From assembly GCF_002432345.1 (NCBI RefSeq), contig NZ_DJDT01000259.1:1-44700 (forward strand): DNA of 44,700 nucleotides, given 5' to 3'. Source of the DNA: Pedobacter sp. UBA5917 (lineage in GTDB: Bacteria; Bacteroidota; Bacteroidia; Sphingobacteriales; Sphingobacteriaceae). A program made the position numbers and the translations under genes. Of the stretch, positions 9,194-18,281 are shown piece after piece. How positions within the stretch are numbered: position 1 is the first letter of the stretch; each line of letters begins with the position of its first letter. Below the pieces are notes generated by a model. It did no database searches. It was not told the DNA's origin and was given only the letters and a program-made list of their open reading frames with translations.

Positions 9194-12085
9194 ATGTTAC
9201 GTGTCGATAGTTCTAAAGCCTGCAAAATTGTATACTCTTTGTGCAAACATGAGTATTTGGGTTATCTAATTGAACCGCATGTAGTTCAACTCAATCCGCA
9301 GGGCGATTTTTCTTTTACCTACCAAAGGATTTTCACCCACACTGCCGAAGAATTTAAGGCCTGCTTAAACGATATCGATTATAAGCTGATCAAAATTTTA
9401 GACGACATTGAACAGGACTCGCTGATTAAGAAGTATTATAAGAAATTAATCAGGCCAACCGAGTTTTTCACCAAAATTTTCGACGATAAATTCTATGAGA
9501 ATGTACGTCCGAAAATAGAGAAGAAACTCGCCGAAGCTTTAGAACTTTTAAAGGTTAAAAACGAGCTTTACGTAATGGACAAAGATGGCTGGCCGGTTGA
9601 GCGTAAAATCGAACTTGCCGGCGAGCCTGCGTCTATCCTTTTCCATTTCCGGAGGAATGAAACCGAAACGAGGTATTTCCCAACCATCAAATACCAGAAC
9701 CTGCGCATCGAATTTATGTTCAAAGAAGCACAAATCATCAGTAACAAACCTGCCTGGTTATTACTGAATGATGTATTGTACTTTTTTGATCAGGATATTG
9801 AAGGCAAAAAATTACAACCCTTTTTAAATAAACGTTTTATTGCCATACCAAAAACTACCGAAGCTACTTATTTTGAAAAGTTTGTAGCACCATTGATCGA
9901 GAAACACCATGTTTATGCAGAGGGGTTTGAAATCAGGACGGAACAGTTTGAGGCCAAACCGGTGATTAAGGTTTTATATGTAGATGGCGGACTATCGCAG
10001 ATCCAGTTGTACTTTAAATACGGCGAATATACTTTTCCGGTCGAGAATGCGCATAAAGTTACCGTACGTTTAGAAAAAACGGCCGACAACTATATTTTCC
10101 ACCGGATTAAACGCTCGGCAGACTGGGAGAAAAAACAGTTTAACCTGTTATTATCGCTGGGACTTAAAAAAACCAGTTCTTTATTCAGCAACCTCGAAGT
10201 GATTGCTGCCGACGAGAACCCGAGTTACGCAGCAATTAACTGGGTAAACGAACATATCGAGCTTTTAGAGTCATCGGGTTTTGAAATTGAACAGGCTACC
10301 GGTCAGAAAAAATTTGTACTCGGTGCCAGTAAAATCGACCTCGAAGTTAAAGAAGGGAACGATTGGTTCGATATCCATGCCGTGGTATGGTTCGGAAAAT
10401 ACCAGATCCCTTTCCTATCTTTAAAACAGCATATTTTACATAAAAAGCGCGAATTTTTATTGCCAGATGGCGAAGTAGCCATTATCCCCGATAAATGGTT
10501 TACCCAGTACGGCAGTCTTTTCAGTTTGGCAGAGGCCGGACAAACGCTTAAATTAAAGAAACACCACATCGGTTTAATTAACGATCTGGCCGAAGATAGT
10601 TTGGCAAATGTTACGCTCGAACGCAAGCTTCAGCGCCTTTCGGATTTCGAAGATATTGCCGATACGCAGATGCCTGTGCATTTTAAGGGCAGTTTACGCG
10701 ATTACCAAAAAGCAGGCTATAACTGGTTCAGCTTTTTACGCGAATATAACTTTGGCGGTTGTTTAGCCGATGATATGGGTTTGGGTAAAACCATCCAAAC
10801 GCTGGCTATGCTGCAAAAGGTGAAAGAAGAAGATCAACTGCTCGGAACGCAGACTACTTCATTGATCATCATGCCAACATCGTTAATTTATAACTGGTTA
10901 ACAGAAGCCAAAAAATTTACGCCAAAGCTTAAAATATTGGCACATACAGGTACCAACCGGAATAAGGATGTGGCCAATTTCGCCAATTACGACATTGTCA
11001 TAACCACGTACGGTGTAACCAGGGTTGATGTAGATGAACTGAAGAATTTTTATTTCAATTATATTATTCTGGACGAAAGTCAGAACATTAAAAACCCTTC
11101 TTCAAAATCGTTCAAAGCCGTTAGAAGCTTAAAATCTAAACATAAATTGATTTTGAGCGGTACACCTGTAGAAAATTCGGTAAGCGATTTATGGTCGCAG
11201 TTAACTTTCCTTAACCCGGGTTTATTGGGTACGCAGGCATTTTTCTACGAAGAATATGTGCAGGCCATAGAGAAGAAAAAAGATGAAGAAAAAGCACGGA
11301 AACTGCAATCCATCATCAAACCTTTTGTACTCCGCAGAACAAAAGAGCAGGTAGCTGCTGAATTACCGCCTAAAACGGAGCAGGTAATTTATTGCGATAT
11401 GAGCGAGGATCAGGCTGCTTACTACGAAAAAACAAAATCAGCCTATCGTAACGACCTGCTGCAGAGCATGGATGATGGAACTTTTGCGCAAAAGCAGGTT
11501 CAATTATTGCAGGGTTTAACGGCACTACGCCAATTGGCCAATCACCCTGTGATGATCGATGGTGAATATATTTCCGATTCGGGCAAATTTGAAAATGTAA
11601 TCCACACTTTAGACAATGTACTTAAGGGCGGGCATAAGGTTCTGGTATTTTCGCAGTTTGTAAAACACCTCGATATCTTTAAGAAACATTTTGAGGCCGA
11701 AAATATTCCTTTCGCTTACCTGGATGGCGCCACCCGTAACCGTGGCGAAATTGTTTCCGAATTCCAGCAGAATACCGATTTAAAGGTTTTCCTCATCTCG
11801 ATAAAAGCTGGAGGCGTGGGTTTAAACCTCACACAGGCCGATTATGTTTTCATCCTCGACCCATGGTGGAACCCAGCTGTAGAACAACAGGCCATTGACA
11901 GGACACACCGTATCGGTCAGGATAAAAAGGTTTTCATCTATAAATTCATCGCAAAAGATACCGTTGAAGAGAAAATCCTTGCATTACAGAACCGGAAAAA
12001 ATCTTTGGCCAACTCATTGATCACCACAGAAGAAAGTTTCTTTAAATCGTTGAGTAAAGAGGATATCAGGGATATATTGAATTAA
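9194..12085 (+). CDS. SNF2-family DEAD/DEAH-box helicase (RapA/HepA-like ATPase)
   Basis: A 963-residue SWI2/SNF2 ATPase that would translocate on double-stranded DNA and remodel protein-DNA complexes. The C-terminal half has the full motor: motif I DDMGLGKT (Lys532), motif II DESQ (Asp627-Gln630, the usual SNF2 variation of DEAH), motif III LSGTPVEN, and in lobe 2 SIKAGGVGLNLTQADYV, DPWWNPAVEQQA and DRTHRIGQ with the arginine finger. The N-terminal half (1-480) is a poorly conserved region of alternating beta and helix typical of bacterial SNF2 proteins; I see no SWIM zinc motif. Role not known; bacterial relatives are tied to transcription recycling or DNA repair. Monocistronic by spacing. 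Confidence 0.9.
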   Translation: MLRVDSSKACKIVYSLCKHEYLGYLIEPHVVQLNPQGDFSFTYQRIFTHTAEEFKACLNDIDYKLIKILDDIEQDSLIKKYYKKLIRPTEFFTKIFDDKFYENVRPKIEKKLAEALELLKVKNELYVMDKDGWPVERKIELAGEPASILFHFRRNETETRYFPTIKYQNLRIEFMFKEAQIISNKPAWLLLNDVLYFFDQDIEGKKLQPFLNKRFIAIPKTTEATYFEKFVAPLIEKHHVYAEGFEIRTEQFEAKPVIKVLYVDGGLSQIQLYFKYGEYTFPVENAHKVTVRLEKTADNYIFHRIKRSADWEKKQFNLLLSLGLKKTSSLFSNLEVIAADENPSYAAINWVNEHIELLESSGFEIEQATGQKKFVLGASKIDLEVKEGNDWFDIHAVVWFGKYQIPFLSLKQHILHKKREFLLPDGEVAIIPDKWFTQYGSLFSLAEAGQTLKLKKHHIGLINDLAEDSLANVTLERKLQRLSDFEDIADTQMPVHFKGSLRDYQKAGYNWFSFLREYNFGGCLADDMGLGKTIQTLAMLQKVKEEDQLLGTQTTSLIIMPTSLIYNWLTEAKKFTPKLKILAHTGTNRNKDVANFANYDIVITTYGVTRVDVDELKNFYFNYIILDESQNIKNPSSKSFKAVRSLKSKHKLILSGTPVENSVSDLWSQLTFLNPGLLGTQAFFYEEYVQAIEKKKDEEKARKLQSIIKPFVLRRTKEQVAAELPPKTEQVIYCDMSEDQAAYYEKTKSAYRNDLLQSMDDGTFAQKQVQLLQGLTALRQLANHPVMIDGEYISDSGKFENVIHTLDNVLKGGHKVLVFSQFVKHLDIFKKHFEAENIPFAYLDGATRNRGEIVSEFQQNTDLKVFLISIKAGGVGLNLTQADYVFILDPWWNPAVEQQAIDRTHRIGQDKKVFIYKFIAKDTVEEKILALQNRKKSLANSLITTEESFFKSLSKEDIRDILN

Positions 12086-12177
12086 AATCGCCAAAGGCAA
12101 TTGGCTCATTAGTCATTAGTTCATTTGTTAGCATAACGCCTACAAATAAGTTTAATTTGATGTAAATCTCACGCGTT

Positions 12178-12243
12178 CGTCACCCTGAATTTATTTCAGG
12201 GTCTTAATCACAAAAAAGATGCTGAAACGAGTTCAGCATGACG
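12178..12243. repeat. Repeat family A, copy A1 (double hairpin)
   Basis: Two hairpins face each other: CACCCTGAATTTATTTCAGGG, then GATGCTGAAACGAGTTCAGCA, bounded by CGTCA and TGACG. Related copies: 13928-14008, 29699-29764 (inverted), 31868-31927 and a half copy at 42616-42640. The surrounding gap (12086-12452) also holds a simple ATTAGTCATTAGTTCATT stretch at about 12108-12127 and no gene. Confidence 0.75.
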
Positions 12244-12264
12244 ATTCGCTGGAATGATTACTTC

Positions 12265-12343
12265 GAGGCAGATTTTACTCCGTAGAGCCTTCGGGTTCTC
12301 AGCTGCGTTGCACCCGATAGCTATCGGGCCGCTCGAAATGACG
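12265..12343. repeat. Repeat family B, truncated copy B0 with palindrome insertion
   Basis: This keeps the right half of family B (CTGCGTTGCAC ... CGCTCGAAATGACG, compare 19323-19349) but carries the palindrome CCCGATAGCTATCGGG (12313-12328) between CAC and CGCTCG. A short ORF across this region (12254-12442) is not a gene. Confidence 0.65.
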
Positions 12344-12452
12344 TTATGGGAGAAAACTTCGCTACCAACAACGACCTTTTACCATTTTAAACTTCTTTTC
12401 AAAACTCATTCCCTCTTCACTTGTTATACAGTAGAACATTAATACTACCATC

Positions 12453-12770
12453 ATGACAAATCAAGATTTTAATACCGCAGTAAATAACGTTAAAGAGGCC
12501 TGGAAATATCCTGAGTTATTCGAAAATGTTTCCAAATCCGAACGTTGGTTATCAGGCGTTACCGGCACATATTTACTATTTAAAGGCATTACCAGCATTT
12601 TTTCGCATCCCGTTATCGGTTTAACAGGTGCGGCAATCGGTACAGGTTTACTATACCGTGGCATTACCGGTTATTGCCCAATGCGCGATCTGGCAGAACA
12701 ACGCCGGGAAGACATTGCCCCTGATGAAGTGATTATAAGTGAAACCTATGTTGTTGACGATTTGGGGTAA
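12453..12770 (+). CDS. DUF2892 (YgaP-like) small membrane protein
   Basis: A 105-residue protein. SGVTGTYLLFKGITSIFSHP and GLTGAAIGTGLLYRGITGYCPMRDL form a pair of glycine-rich hydrophobic hairpin segments, with the conserved GYCPM motif found in YgaP-type inner-membrane domains (DUF2892). The rhodanese domain present in E. coli YgaP is absent; this is the stand-alone membrane form with an acidic tail. Function is not established for this form. The next gene starts 65 bp downstream in the same direction. Confidence 0.8.
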   Translation: MTNQDFNTAVNNVKEAWKYPELFENVSKSERWLSGVTGTYLLFKGITSIFSHPVIGLTGAAIGTGLLYRGITGYCPMRDLAEQRREDIAPDEVIISETYVVDDLG

Positions 12771-12835
12771 TATTTTAAATACTAAATTTCCATTTCTTAA
12801 TAAACTGGTTAACTTTAAAAAGTTAAACCACAATT

Positions 12836-13618
12836 ATGAACAAGTACACACTATTATTTATTCCTGTTTTATTTGCAGGGCAAGCTATGGCACAAGATAA
12901 AAAACCAGATCCTGCCAAAGACCCAAAAACAACCGAGGTTTGGTCGCCTGTACCTAAAATTGTTACACCAGGTAAATTGCCCCAGGATGCACCTTCTGAT
13001 GCGATCGTTCTTTTTAACGGCCGTAATTTAGATGCATGGCATTCGGTTAAAGATCCATCTAAACCTGCTGCCTGGACAATCGACGATGGCTTTTTTACCG
13101 TAAAAAAAGGTACCGGAAATATCGAGACCAATAAAAAATTTACCGATTACCAGTTACACATGGAGTGGAAAATTCCTGAAAACATTTCGGGCGAAGGTCA
13201 GGCACGCGGTAACAGTGGAGTGTTTTTAGCTTCAACCGGAGGTGGCGATGATGGCTACGAAATCCAGATTATGGATGCCTATAACAATAAAACCTACGTT
13301 AACGGACAAACCGGAAGTGTTTATAAACAAGCTATTCCACTGGCAAATGCCAACAAAAAACCGGGCGAATGGCAATATTATGATATCATCTGGAATGCAC
13401 CCCGCTTTAATGAAGATGGTACAGTACAAAAACCGGCAAGCGTAACCCTTTTTTTAAATGGTGTGCTTTTACAGAACGGTTATGTATTAAAAGGCGAAAC
13501 CCGTTATATCGGTGCCCCTGAATATAAAAAACATGGTCCGGCTTCAATTAAATTGCAGGATCACGGCGACCCGAGTCCGGCAATTAGTTTTAGGAACATT
13601 TGGGTAAGGGAATTATAA
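12836..13618 (+). CDS. Secreted DUF1080 (3-keto-disaccharide hydrolase-type) protein
   Basis: A 260-residue protein with a cleavable signal peptide (MNKYTLLFIPVLFAGQAMA). From residue 60 it has the DUF1080 pattern: IVLFNGRNLDAWHS, WTIDDGFFTVKKGTGNIET, DYQLHMEWKIP, GNSGVFL, YEIQIMDAYNNKTY, and C-terminal IKLQDHGDPSPAISFRNIWVREL. This family has a concanavalin-like jelly-roll fold and includes glycosidases acting on 3-keto-sugars, so periplasmic sugar processing is likely but the substrate is unknown. No oxidoreductase partner, as in keto-sugar pathways, is next to it. Confidence 0.85.
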   Translation: MNKYTLLFIPVLFAGQAMAQDKKPDPAKDPKTTEVWSPVPKIVTPGKLPQDAPSDAIVLFNGRNLDAWHSVKDPSKPAAWTIDDGFFTVKKGTGNIETNKKFTDYQLHMEWKIPENISGEGQARGNSGVFLASTGGGDDGYEIQIMDAYNNKTYVNGQTGSVYKQAIPLANANKKPGEWQYYDIIWNAPRFNEDGTVQKPASVTLFLNGVLLQNGYVLKGETRYIGAPEYKKHGPASIKLQDHGDPSPAISFRNIWVREL

Positions 13619-13634
13619 TTTCAAGCAATAACAT

Positions 13635-13681
13635 GATCCTCGTTTGTAACGAGGATCGACGAGAATGGCGATTTTATCGCC
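13635..13681. repeat. Two adjacent perfect hairpins
   Basis: GATCCTCGTT pairs with AACGAGGATC (13635-13644, 13648-13657, 3-nt loop), and GGCGAT pairs with ATCGCC (13667-13672, 13676-13681). No clear T tract follows the first, so this may be a repeat element rather than a terminator. Confidence 0.55.
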
Positions 13682-13702
13682 TTAATAAAACAAATAATAA
13701 GG

Positions 13703-13733
13703 AACCTGCAGGCCAAAAACTTGCAGGTTTTGT
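13703..13733 (+). terminator. Terminator after the DUF1080 gene
   Basis: AACCTGCA (13703-13710) pairs with TGCAGGTT (13722-13729) and runs into TTTT. It lies about 85 bp after the DUF1080 stop. Confidence 0.65.
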
Positions 13734-13927
13734 TTTATAACCTAATTTTGGCGAATTGAAAACGCAATGAGGATTCAGGATTTAATGGATAAATTATTTA
13801 ACATAAAAACCATCGGGCACAGATTAGGCAATTAGCCGATAATAGAAACGCAGGTTTTGCCATTTAGCCTGATATTTGTAAATAATATATCTTTAAAGGT
13901 CTTCCATAAACATTTTTAACTCATAGC

Positions 13928-14008
13928 CGTCACCCTGATCCGATAGCTATCGGATTTATTTCAGGGTCTATATTGCAGGAAAGATGCTGAAATAAATTCA
14001 GCATGACG
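13928..14008. repeat. Repeat family A, copy A2 with palindrome insertion
   Basis: Same double hairpin as 12178-12243, but the first hairpin is split after CACCCTGA by the palindrome TCCGATAGCTATCGGA (13939-13954). The remaining gap (13734-13927 and 14009-14077) is AT-rich without a gene. Confidence 0.75.
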
Positions 14009-14077
14009 ATCGCGTTAGCTTCGCGGGTTCAAAACTAATCCTTAAGAATTTCAAATAACAAACTAAGCACGGTGGCA

Positions 14078-14710
14078 TTAATCTCGCCGTAATATTTCCA
14101 TATACACTTCACGGCTGATCATTTCTGCGCCCAAACTCATTAAATGATCGTTCGGTAACTGGCAGTCGATTAAATCGATATTCATTTTACTTAAAAAGAT
14201 GAGGGCAGCTTTAGAGGCATTGCTTACATGGCTGAACATGCTTTCGCCACAGAACACGCGGTTAACTTTTAGTCCGTACAAACCACCAACCAATCGCTCT
14301 TCCAGCCAAACTTCTACACTATGGGCATACCCCTGTTCGTGGAGGTTGATATATGCTTGTTGCATCTCGTTGGTAATCCAGGTTCCATCCTGCTCCTTCC
14401 TTTCAGTTGTTGCACAGTTCCGGATCACTTCTGCAAAAGACTTGTTAAAAGTGATTTTAAAAACCTCCTGTTTCAAAGTCTTCTGCATGCTTTTACTGAT
14501 CTTGATTTTGCCTGGATAAATCACGCATCGCTCATGGGGCGAGTACCATAAAATAGGTTCTCCTTCGCTAAACCATGGAAATATCCCGTTAGAATAAGCA
14601 ATTAACAGTCTTTCCATGCTCAAATCTCCCCCAACAGCCAACAAACCGTCCTCTTCGGCCAAAGCCGGATCAGGAAAACCGGGGTGATCATCTAACAGTT
14701 GAAAAAACAT
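14078..14710 (-). CDS. aat: Leucyl/phenylalanyl-tRNA-protein transferase
   Basis: Transfers Leu or Phe from aminoacyl-tRNA to N-terminal Arg/Lys of proteins, marking them for ClpS/ClpAP degradation (N-degron pathway). The ATG at 14710 gives 210 residues starting MFFQLLDDHPGFPDPALAEEDGLLAVGGDLS, the family's normal start; a TTG at 14734 adds nothing conserved. Other family motifs are SNGIFPW, WYSPHERCVIYP, GTWIT.EM..AY..LH..GYAHSVE, and GGLYGL..N..FCGESMFS with NASKAAL. It is divergent from the DUF1800 gene, 74 bp away. Confidence 0.93.
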   Translation of the reverse strand: MFFQLLDDHPGFPDPALAEEDGLLAVGGDLSMERLLIAYSNGIFPWFSEGEPILWYSPHERCVIYPGKIKISKSMQKTLKQEVFKITFNKSFAEVIRNCATTERKEQDGTWITNEMQQAYINLHEQGYAHSVEVWLEERLVGGLYGLKVNRVFCGESMFSHVSNASKAALIFLSKMNIDLIDCQLPNDHLMSLGAEMISREVYMEILRRD

Positions 14711-14784
14711 AGGCGAAAATAAGAAAGAAAACAAAGATTAAACCCTTGCGTTTTAAATAAGTCATACTGTTAAAATCGTCCACC

Positions 14785-16227
14785 ATGAATGCAAAAGATA
14801 ATTTCTTAAAAGTTAAACATCTTTATAACCGGGCCGGCTTCGGCATTTCGTATGCCGAATTGGAAAAATTAAGTAGAAAAAACCTTAATAAAGTGGTTGA
14901 TACGCTGCTAAAAGACTCCCAAAAAGACGATCCCATCAAATTAGTAAACGATTTTGAATCGAAAAGGCAGCTTTTGGTGCAGGCAGGACTTTATGCAAAA
15001 AAAGACCTGACCGATGAGGAAAAGAAAATGCGACAGCAGATTGTACGCGAGCAGAATGAAGTAAGCCGCGACCTCAACATTGCTTTCGTTAACCAGATGA
15101 TCAATACCGCTGCGCCGTTGAGGGAGAAAATGACCCTCTTTTGGCATGGACATTTTGCCTGCCGCAGCAACAATCCTTTTTTCGCTCAGCAGCTAAATAA
15201 CATCCAACGCACCAATGCCCTGGGCAGCTTTAAAACTTTATTGGTTGAGGTTTCCAAATCGCCAGCCATGTTGCAATACCTCAACAACCAGCAGAACAGG
15301 AAGGGCAAACCGAACGAGAATTTCGCACGCGAGCTGATGGAGCTTTTTACCCTGGGCAGGGGAAATTATACAGAACAGGACATTAAAGAATCTGCCCGTT
15401 CGTTTACGGGCTGGATGTACGATAAAGATGGCTCTTTTATTTTCAGGCAGAACCTTCACGATACCGGAACGAAAACCTTTTTCGGAAAAATCGGAAACTT
15501 TGAAGGCGAAAACATCATCGATATCATTCTCGAAAAACCCGAAACTTCGCAGTTTATCGCCCGCAAAGTGTATAAGTTCTTTGTGAACGATAATCCAAAT
15601 GAAGATCACGTTAAAGAGTTAGCTACGCATTTTTACAATTCGAAATACGATATCGCCTCGATGATGAAAAAAATGTTTACATCAGACTGGTTTTACAGCC
15701 CTGAAAATGTAGGCACCAAAATTAAATCACCTGCCGAATTTTTAGTCGGTTTAAGTCGCGAGTTTTATGTTACCTATAACAAACCACAGGTTTTAATCCA
15801 GTTACAAAGTAGCTTAGGCCAGTATCTATTTAATCCACCAAACGTAGCGGGCTGGCCGGGTGGACAAAGCTGGATCGATAGTTCATCCTTAATGCTCCGG
15901 ATGCGCATTCCATCGCTGGTTTTAAACGATGGGGAAATCGATTTTAGTGGCAAGGCCGATCCGGAAGATGAAGCTGTAATTGCATTAAGCAGGGTGGCAA
16001 CCACCAATGCGAATGCCAACAGTAAACCCAAGTCGTACGTTAACGCAAATGCCGATTGGCCTAAATTTTTGGGTACTTTACCAAAAGGATTAACGCCACT
16101 TGCACTGACGGAGTTTTTATTGCAACCGAAGTTAAACGATAAAATTACAACAATGGTTAGCGACAATAAAGGATTACGGAGTACGGCGGTAGAGATTACG
16201 AGTATGCCAGAGTATCAGTTGTGCTAA
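14785..16227 (+). CDS. DUF1800 family protein
   Basis: A 480-residue protein with the DUF1800 signature: HLYNRAGFGISYAEL near the N-terminus, MTLFWHGHFACRSN (about 111-124), PNENFARELMELFTLGRGNYTEQDIKESARSFTGWMY (about 176-213), and NPPNVAGWPGGQSWIDSSSLMLRM (about 356-380). No signal peptide is visible. DUF1800 genes are almost always paired with a DUF1501 gene, as here. The molecular role is not established. The DUF1501 gene follows after 265 bp containing a repeat region, unusually far for an operon pair. Confidence 0.9.
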   Translation: MNAKDNFLKVKHLYNRAGFGISYAELEKLSRKNLNKVVDTLLKDSQKDDPIKLVNDFESKRQLLVQAGLYAKKDLTDEEKKMRQQIVREQNEVSRDLNIAFVNQMINTAAPLREKMTLFWHGHFACRSNNPFFAQQLNNIQRTNALGSFKTLLVEVSKSPAMLQYLNNQQNRKGKPNENFARELMELFTLGRGNYTEQDIKESARSFTGWMYDKDGSFIFRQNLHDTGTKTFFGKIGNFEGENIIDIILEKPETSQFIARKVYKFFVNDNPNEDHVKELATHFYNSKYDIASMMKKMFTSDWFYSPENVGTKIKSPAEFLVGLSREFYVTYNKPQVLIQLQSSLGQYLFNPPNVAGWPGGQSWIDSSSLMLRMRIPSLVLNDGEIDFSGKADPEDEAVIALSRVATTNANANSKPKSYVNANADWPKFLGTLPKGLTPLALTEFLLQPKLNDKITTMVSDNKGLRSTAVEITSMPEYQLC

Positions 16228-16260
16228 CTAGGGCAGATTAATTGAGTATTTAAGTTATAT

Positions 16261-16470
16261 GGTTGATAGTTTGATGGCTCATGGTTGATAGCTGATCAGT
16301 GAAATAAAATTAAGCAAATTGAGGTTGATGGTTTAGTAGCTCATGGTTGATAGCCGATTGGCTAAAACCCAGTCCATCAACCAAAAAACCATGAACTATT
16401 AACCTAAACATCATGGCCATGAACCATCAACCAAAAAACTATGAACCATGAACCAATGACCAAGTCAACC
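16261..16470. repeat. Degenerate direct and inverted GGTTGATAG/CATGGTT repeat
   Basis: Two similar 40-bp direct copies, 16261-16300 and 16323-16362, share GGTTGAT.GTTT and GCTCATGGTTGATAGC. From about 16373 to 16470 the same words occur reversed (CCATCAACC, AACCATGAAC, ATGAACCATCAACC). The whole forms a large imperfect inverted repeat between the DUF1800 and DUF1501 genes. No coding potential is evident. Confidence 0.7.
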
Positions 16471-16492
16471 AGTGAACCAAAAAAGTAACAAA

Positions 16493-17692
16493 ATGAACAG
16501 AAGAAATTTTTTAAGAAATACAGGATTTGTTGCGGCAGGATCCCTATTTGTTCCCGCTTTTATGAAGCCGTTGGAGGCCATGGCGCTTGATGAGTTGAGT
16601 TTATATAAAAACCTCGTTGTGGTACAGCTTTCGGGCGGAAATGATGGATTAAATACGGTTATTCCTTTCGGAAATGATATTTATTACCAAAAAAGGAAAA
16701 GCATAGCCATTAAACCCGAAGAAGTAATCAAACTGAACGATATGCAGGGCTTAAATCCGAATATGGCTGCGCTGCAGGAGATACACGATCAGGGCTGGAT
16801 GACCATTATTAACGATGTGGGCTATCCTAATCCGGATCGATCGCATTTCCGTTCGATGGATATCTGGCAAACAGGTAGCGATAGCAATCAATTTCTTTCT
16901 ACGGGCTGGATTGGGCGTTATTTAGACAGCAACTGCCAAACCTGCAAATTCCCCTATACCGCGATTGAGGTTGATGATTCGCTTTCTTTAGCGATGAAAG
17001 GACAAACTAAAAAGGGTATCGCATTAAAAGATCCGGGCGCTTTATATCGCAACACCAACGATCCGTTTTTTAAAGCCATGCTGCAGAATGATAAAGAGCA
17101 TTTAGACGAAGATAATTTGGGTTATCTGTATAAAACCATGATCGAAACATCTTCTTCGGCCAATTATATTCAGAATACATCAAAAATTTATCAATCAAAA
17201 TCAACTTATCCTAACTCGGGTTTTGCCAACCAGTTAAAAACGGTTTCAAAATTCATTTCTTCTGGCTTAAAAACCAGGGTTTATTACGTTTCGTTAAGCG
17301 GCTTCGATACCCATGTTAACCAGATCGGTCAGCAGGGAAATTTGTTAAAACAATACGGCGAAGGTATGGCGGCGTTCTTAAAAGATTTAAAAACAAACAA
17401 TAAACTGGATGATACCTTAGTAATCACCTTCTCCGAATTTGGCCGAAGGGTTGAACAGAATGCAAGTAACGGAACCGACCATGGAACGGCAAATAATATG
17501 TTTGTTTTTGGCGGAAAACTCAAAAAACAGGGCATTTTTAATGCAGCACCTAACCTAAGTGATTTAGATACAGGAGATTTAAAATACCAATTGGATTTCA
17601 GGCAGGTTTATGGTACCATCCTCGATAAATGGCTGGATGTAAACAATGCCGATATCCTGAACAAGAAATTTAATACACTTGATTTTATATAG
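16493..17692 (+). CDS. DUF1501 family protein with Tat-like signal
   Basis: The ATG at 16493 gives 399 residues beginning MNRRNFLRNTGFVAAGSLF, a twin-arginine-like export signal, so the protein is probably exported folded; an in-frame GTG at 16472 only adds a polar extension. DUF1501 motifs are LVVVQLSGGNDGLNTVIPF, PNPDRSHFRSMDIWQTGS, VYYVSLSGFDTHVNQ, TLVITFSEFGRRVEQNASNGTDHGTANNMFVFGG. These resemble the alkaline-phosphatase/sulfatase fold (His/Asp-rich metal site), but activity is not established. Partner of the upstream DUF1800 gene. Confidence 0.9.
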   Translation: MNRRNFLRNTGFVAAGSLFVPAFMKPLEAMALDELSLYKNLVVVQLSGGNDGLNTVIPFGNDIYYQKRKSIAIKPEEVIKLNDMQGLNPNMAALQEIHDQGWMTIINDVGYPNPDRSHFRSMDIWQTGSDSNQFLSTGWIGRYLDSNCQTCKFPYTAIEVDDSLSLAMKGQTKKGIALKDPGALYRNTNDPFFKAMLQNDKEHLDEDNLGYLYKTMIETSSSANYIQNTSKIYQSKSTYPNSGFANQLKTVSKFISSGLKTRVYYVSLSGFDTHVNQIGQQGNLLKQYGEGMAAFLKDLKTNNKLDDTLVITFSEFGRRVEQNASNGTDHGTANNMFVFGGKLKKQGIFNAAPNLSDLDTGDLKYQLDFRQVYGTILDKWLDVNNADILNKKFNTLDFI

Positions 17693-17699
17693 AAAGGTT

Positions 17700-17820
17700 C
17701 GTCATCTCGACCGGAGCATGGCGGAGTGGAGAGATCTACATGAGAAACTATCTTAGATAGCTCTCTCGACTTCGCTACCGATGTAAAACCGGTACAAGTT
17801 ACACTCCGCTCGAGATGACG
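17700..17820. repeat. Repeat family B, copy B1
   Basis: Starts CGTCATCTCGACCGGAG and ends CCGCTCGAGATGACG; the outer ends are complementary (CGTCATCTCGA / TCGAGATGACG). An internal AGAGATCT...CTCTCTCGAC forms the second arm. This copy carries an extra TACCGATG...CGGTAC mini-hairpin (17776-17795) just before its right end. Other copies: 19252-19349, 24585-24673, truncated 12265-12343. Confidence 0.75.
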
Positions 17821-17842
17821 ATGATTTTAAAGAAGTTATTCT

Positions 17843-18193
17843 TTACTTTCTTTTCAGCACATAAACAGGTCTTGTGGCATCTTTATCAATCTGATCAGTG
17901 TAGGTATTAAAAAGTTCGTACCCATAGTTTCTCAATTTATTCAGGCAATCCATCTGTGAATTAAAGAGTAAATCATTCCCATCATCATCCCTTACGTTCA
18001 GTTCTTTTAAACGTTTAAACTTTTGTCCATAATCTATTCTGGCAATATAAGTATCACTGCCATTGTAAACAGGTTTAACTTCGATGTATTCTACTTTAAT
18101 ATCGCTCAGTTTAAAACCGTTAACATTTTGGGCTTTGGCACTAAACAGCCCAAAGCATACGGCGAATGCCGCTGCAAGAATTAATTTTTTCAT
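17843..18193 (-). CDS. Small secreted protein of unknown function
   Basis: A 116-residue protein with a signal peptide (MKKLILAAAFAVCFGLFSAKAQ). The mature part is short and polar, with KLSDIKVEYIEVKPVYNGSDTYIARIDYGQ and a C-terminal PVYVLKRK strand. I recognise no named domain; small single-domain periplasmic proteins like this are common in Bacteroidota. It is divergent from the next gene by 88 bp. Confidence 0.65.
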   Translation of the reverse strand: MKKLILAAAFAVCFGLFSAKAQNVNGFKLSDIKVEYIEVKPVYNGSDTYIARIDYGQKFKRLKELNVRDDDGNDLLFNSQMDCLNKLRNYGYELFNTYTDQIDKDATRPVYVLKRK

Positions 18194-18281
18194 ATTGTGT
18201 TTCTTTTGTGTGTAATTCTAAATTACGGAGAATGATTTATACTTTTAAGATTGTACCCATAAAAAAGAATTAATTGGTATT

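Noticed and set aside
12254..12442. 62-codon ORF upstream of the DUF2892 gene
   Set aside because: Made almost entirely of repeat family B sequence with an inserted palindrome.
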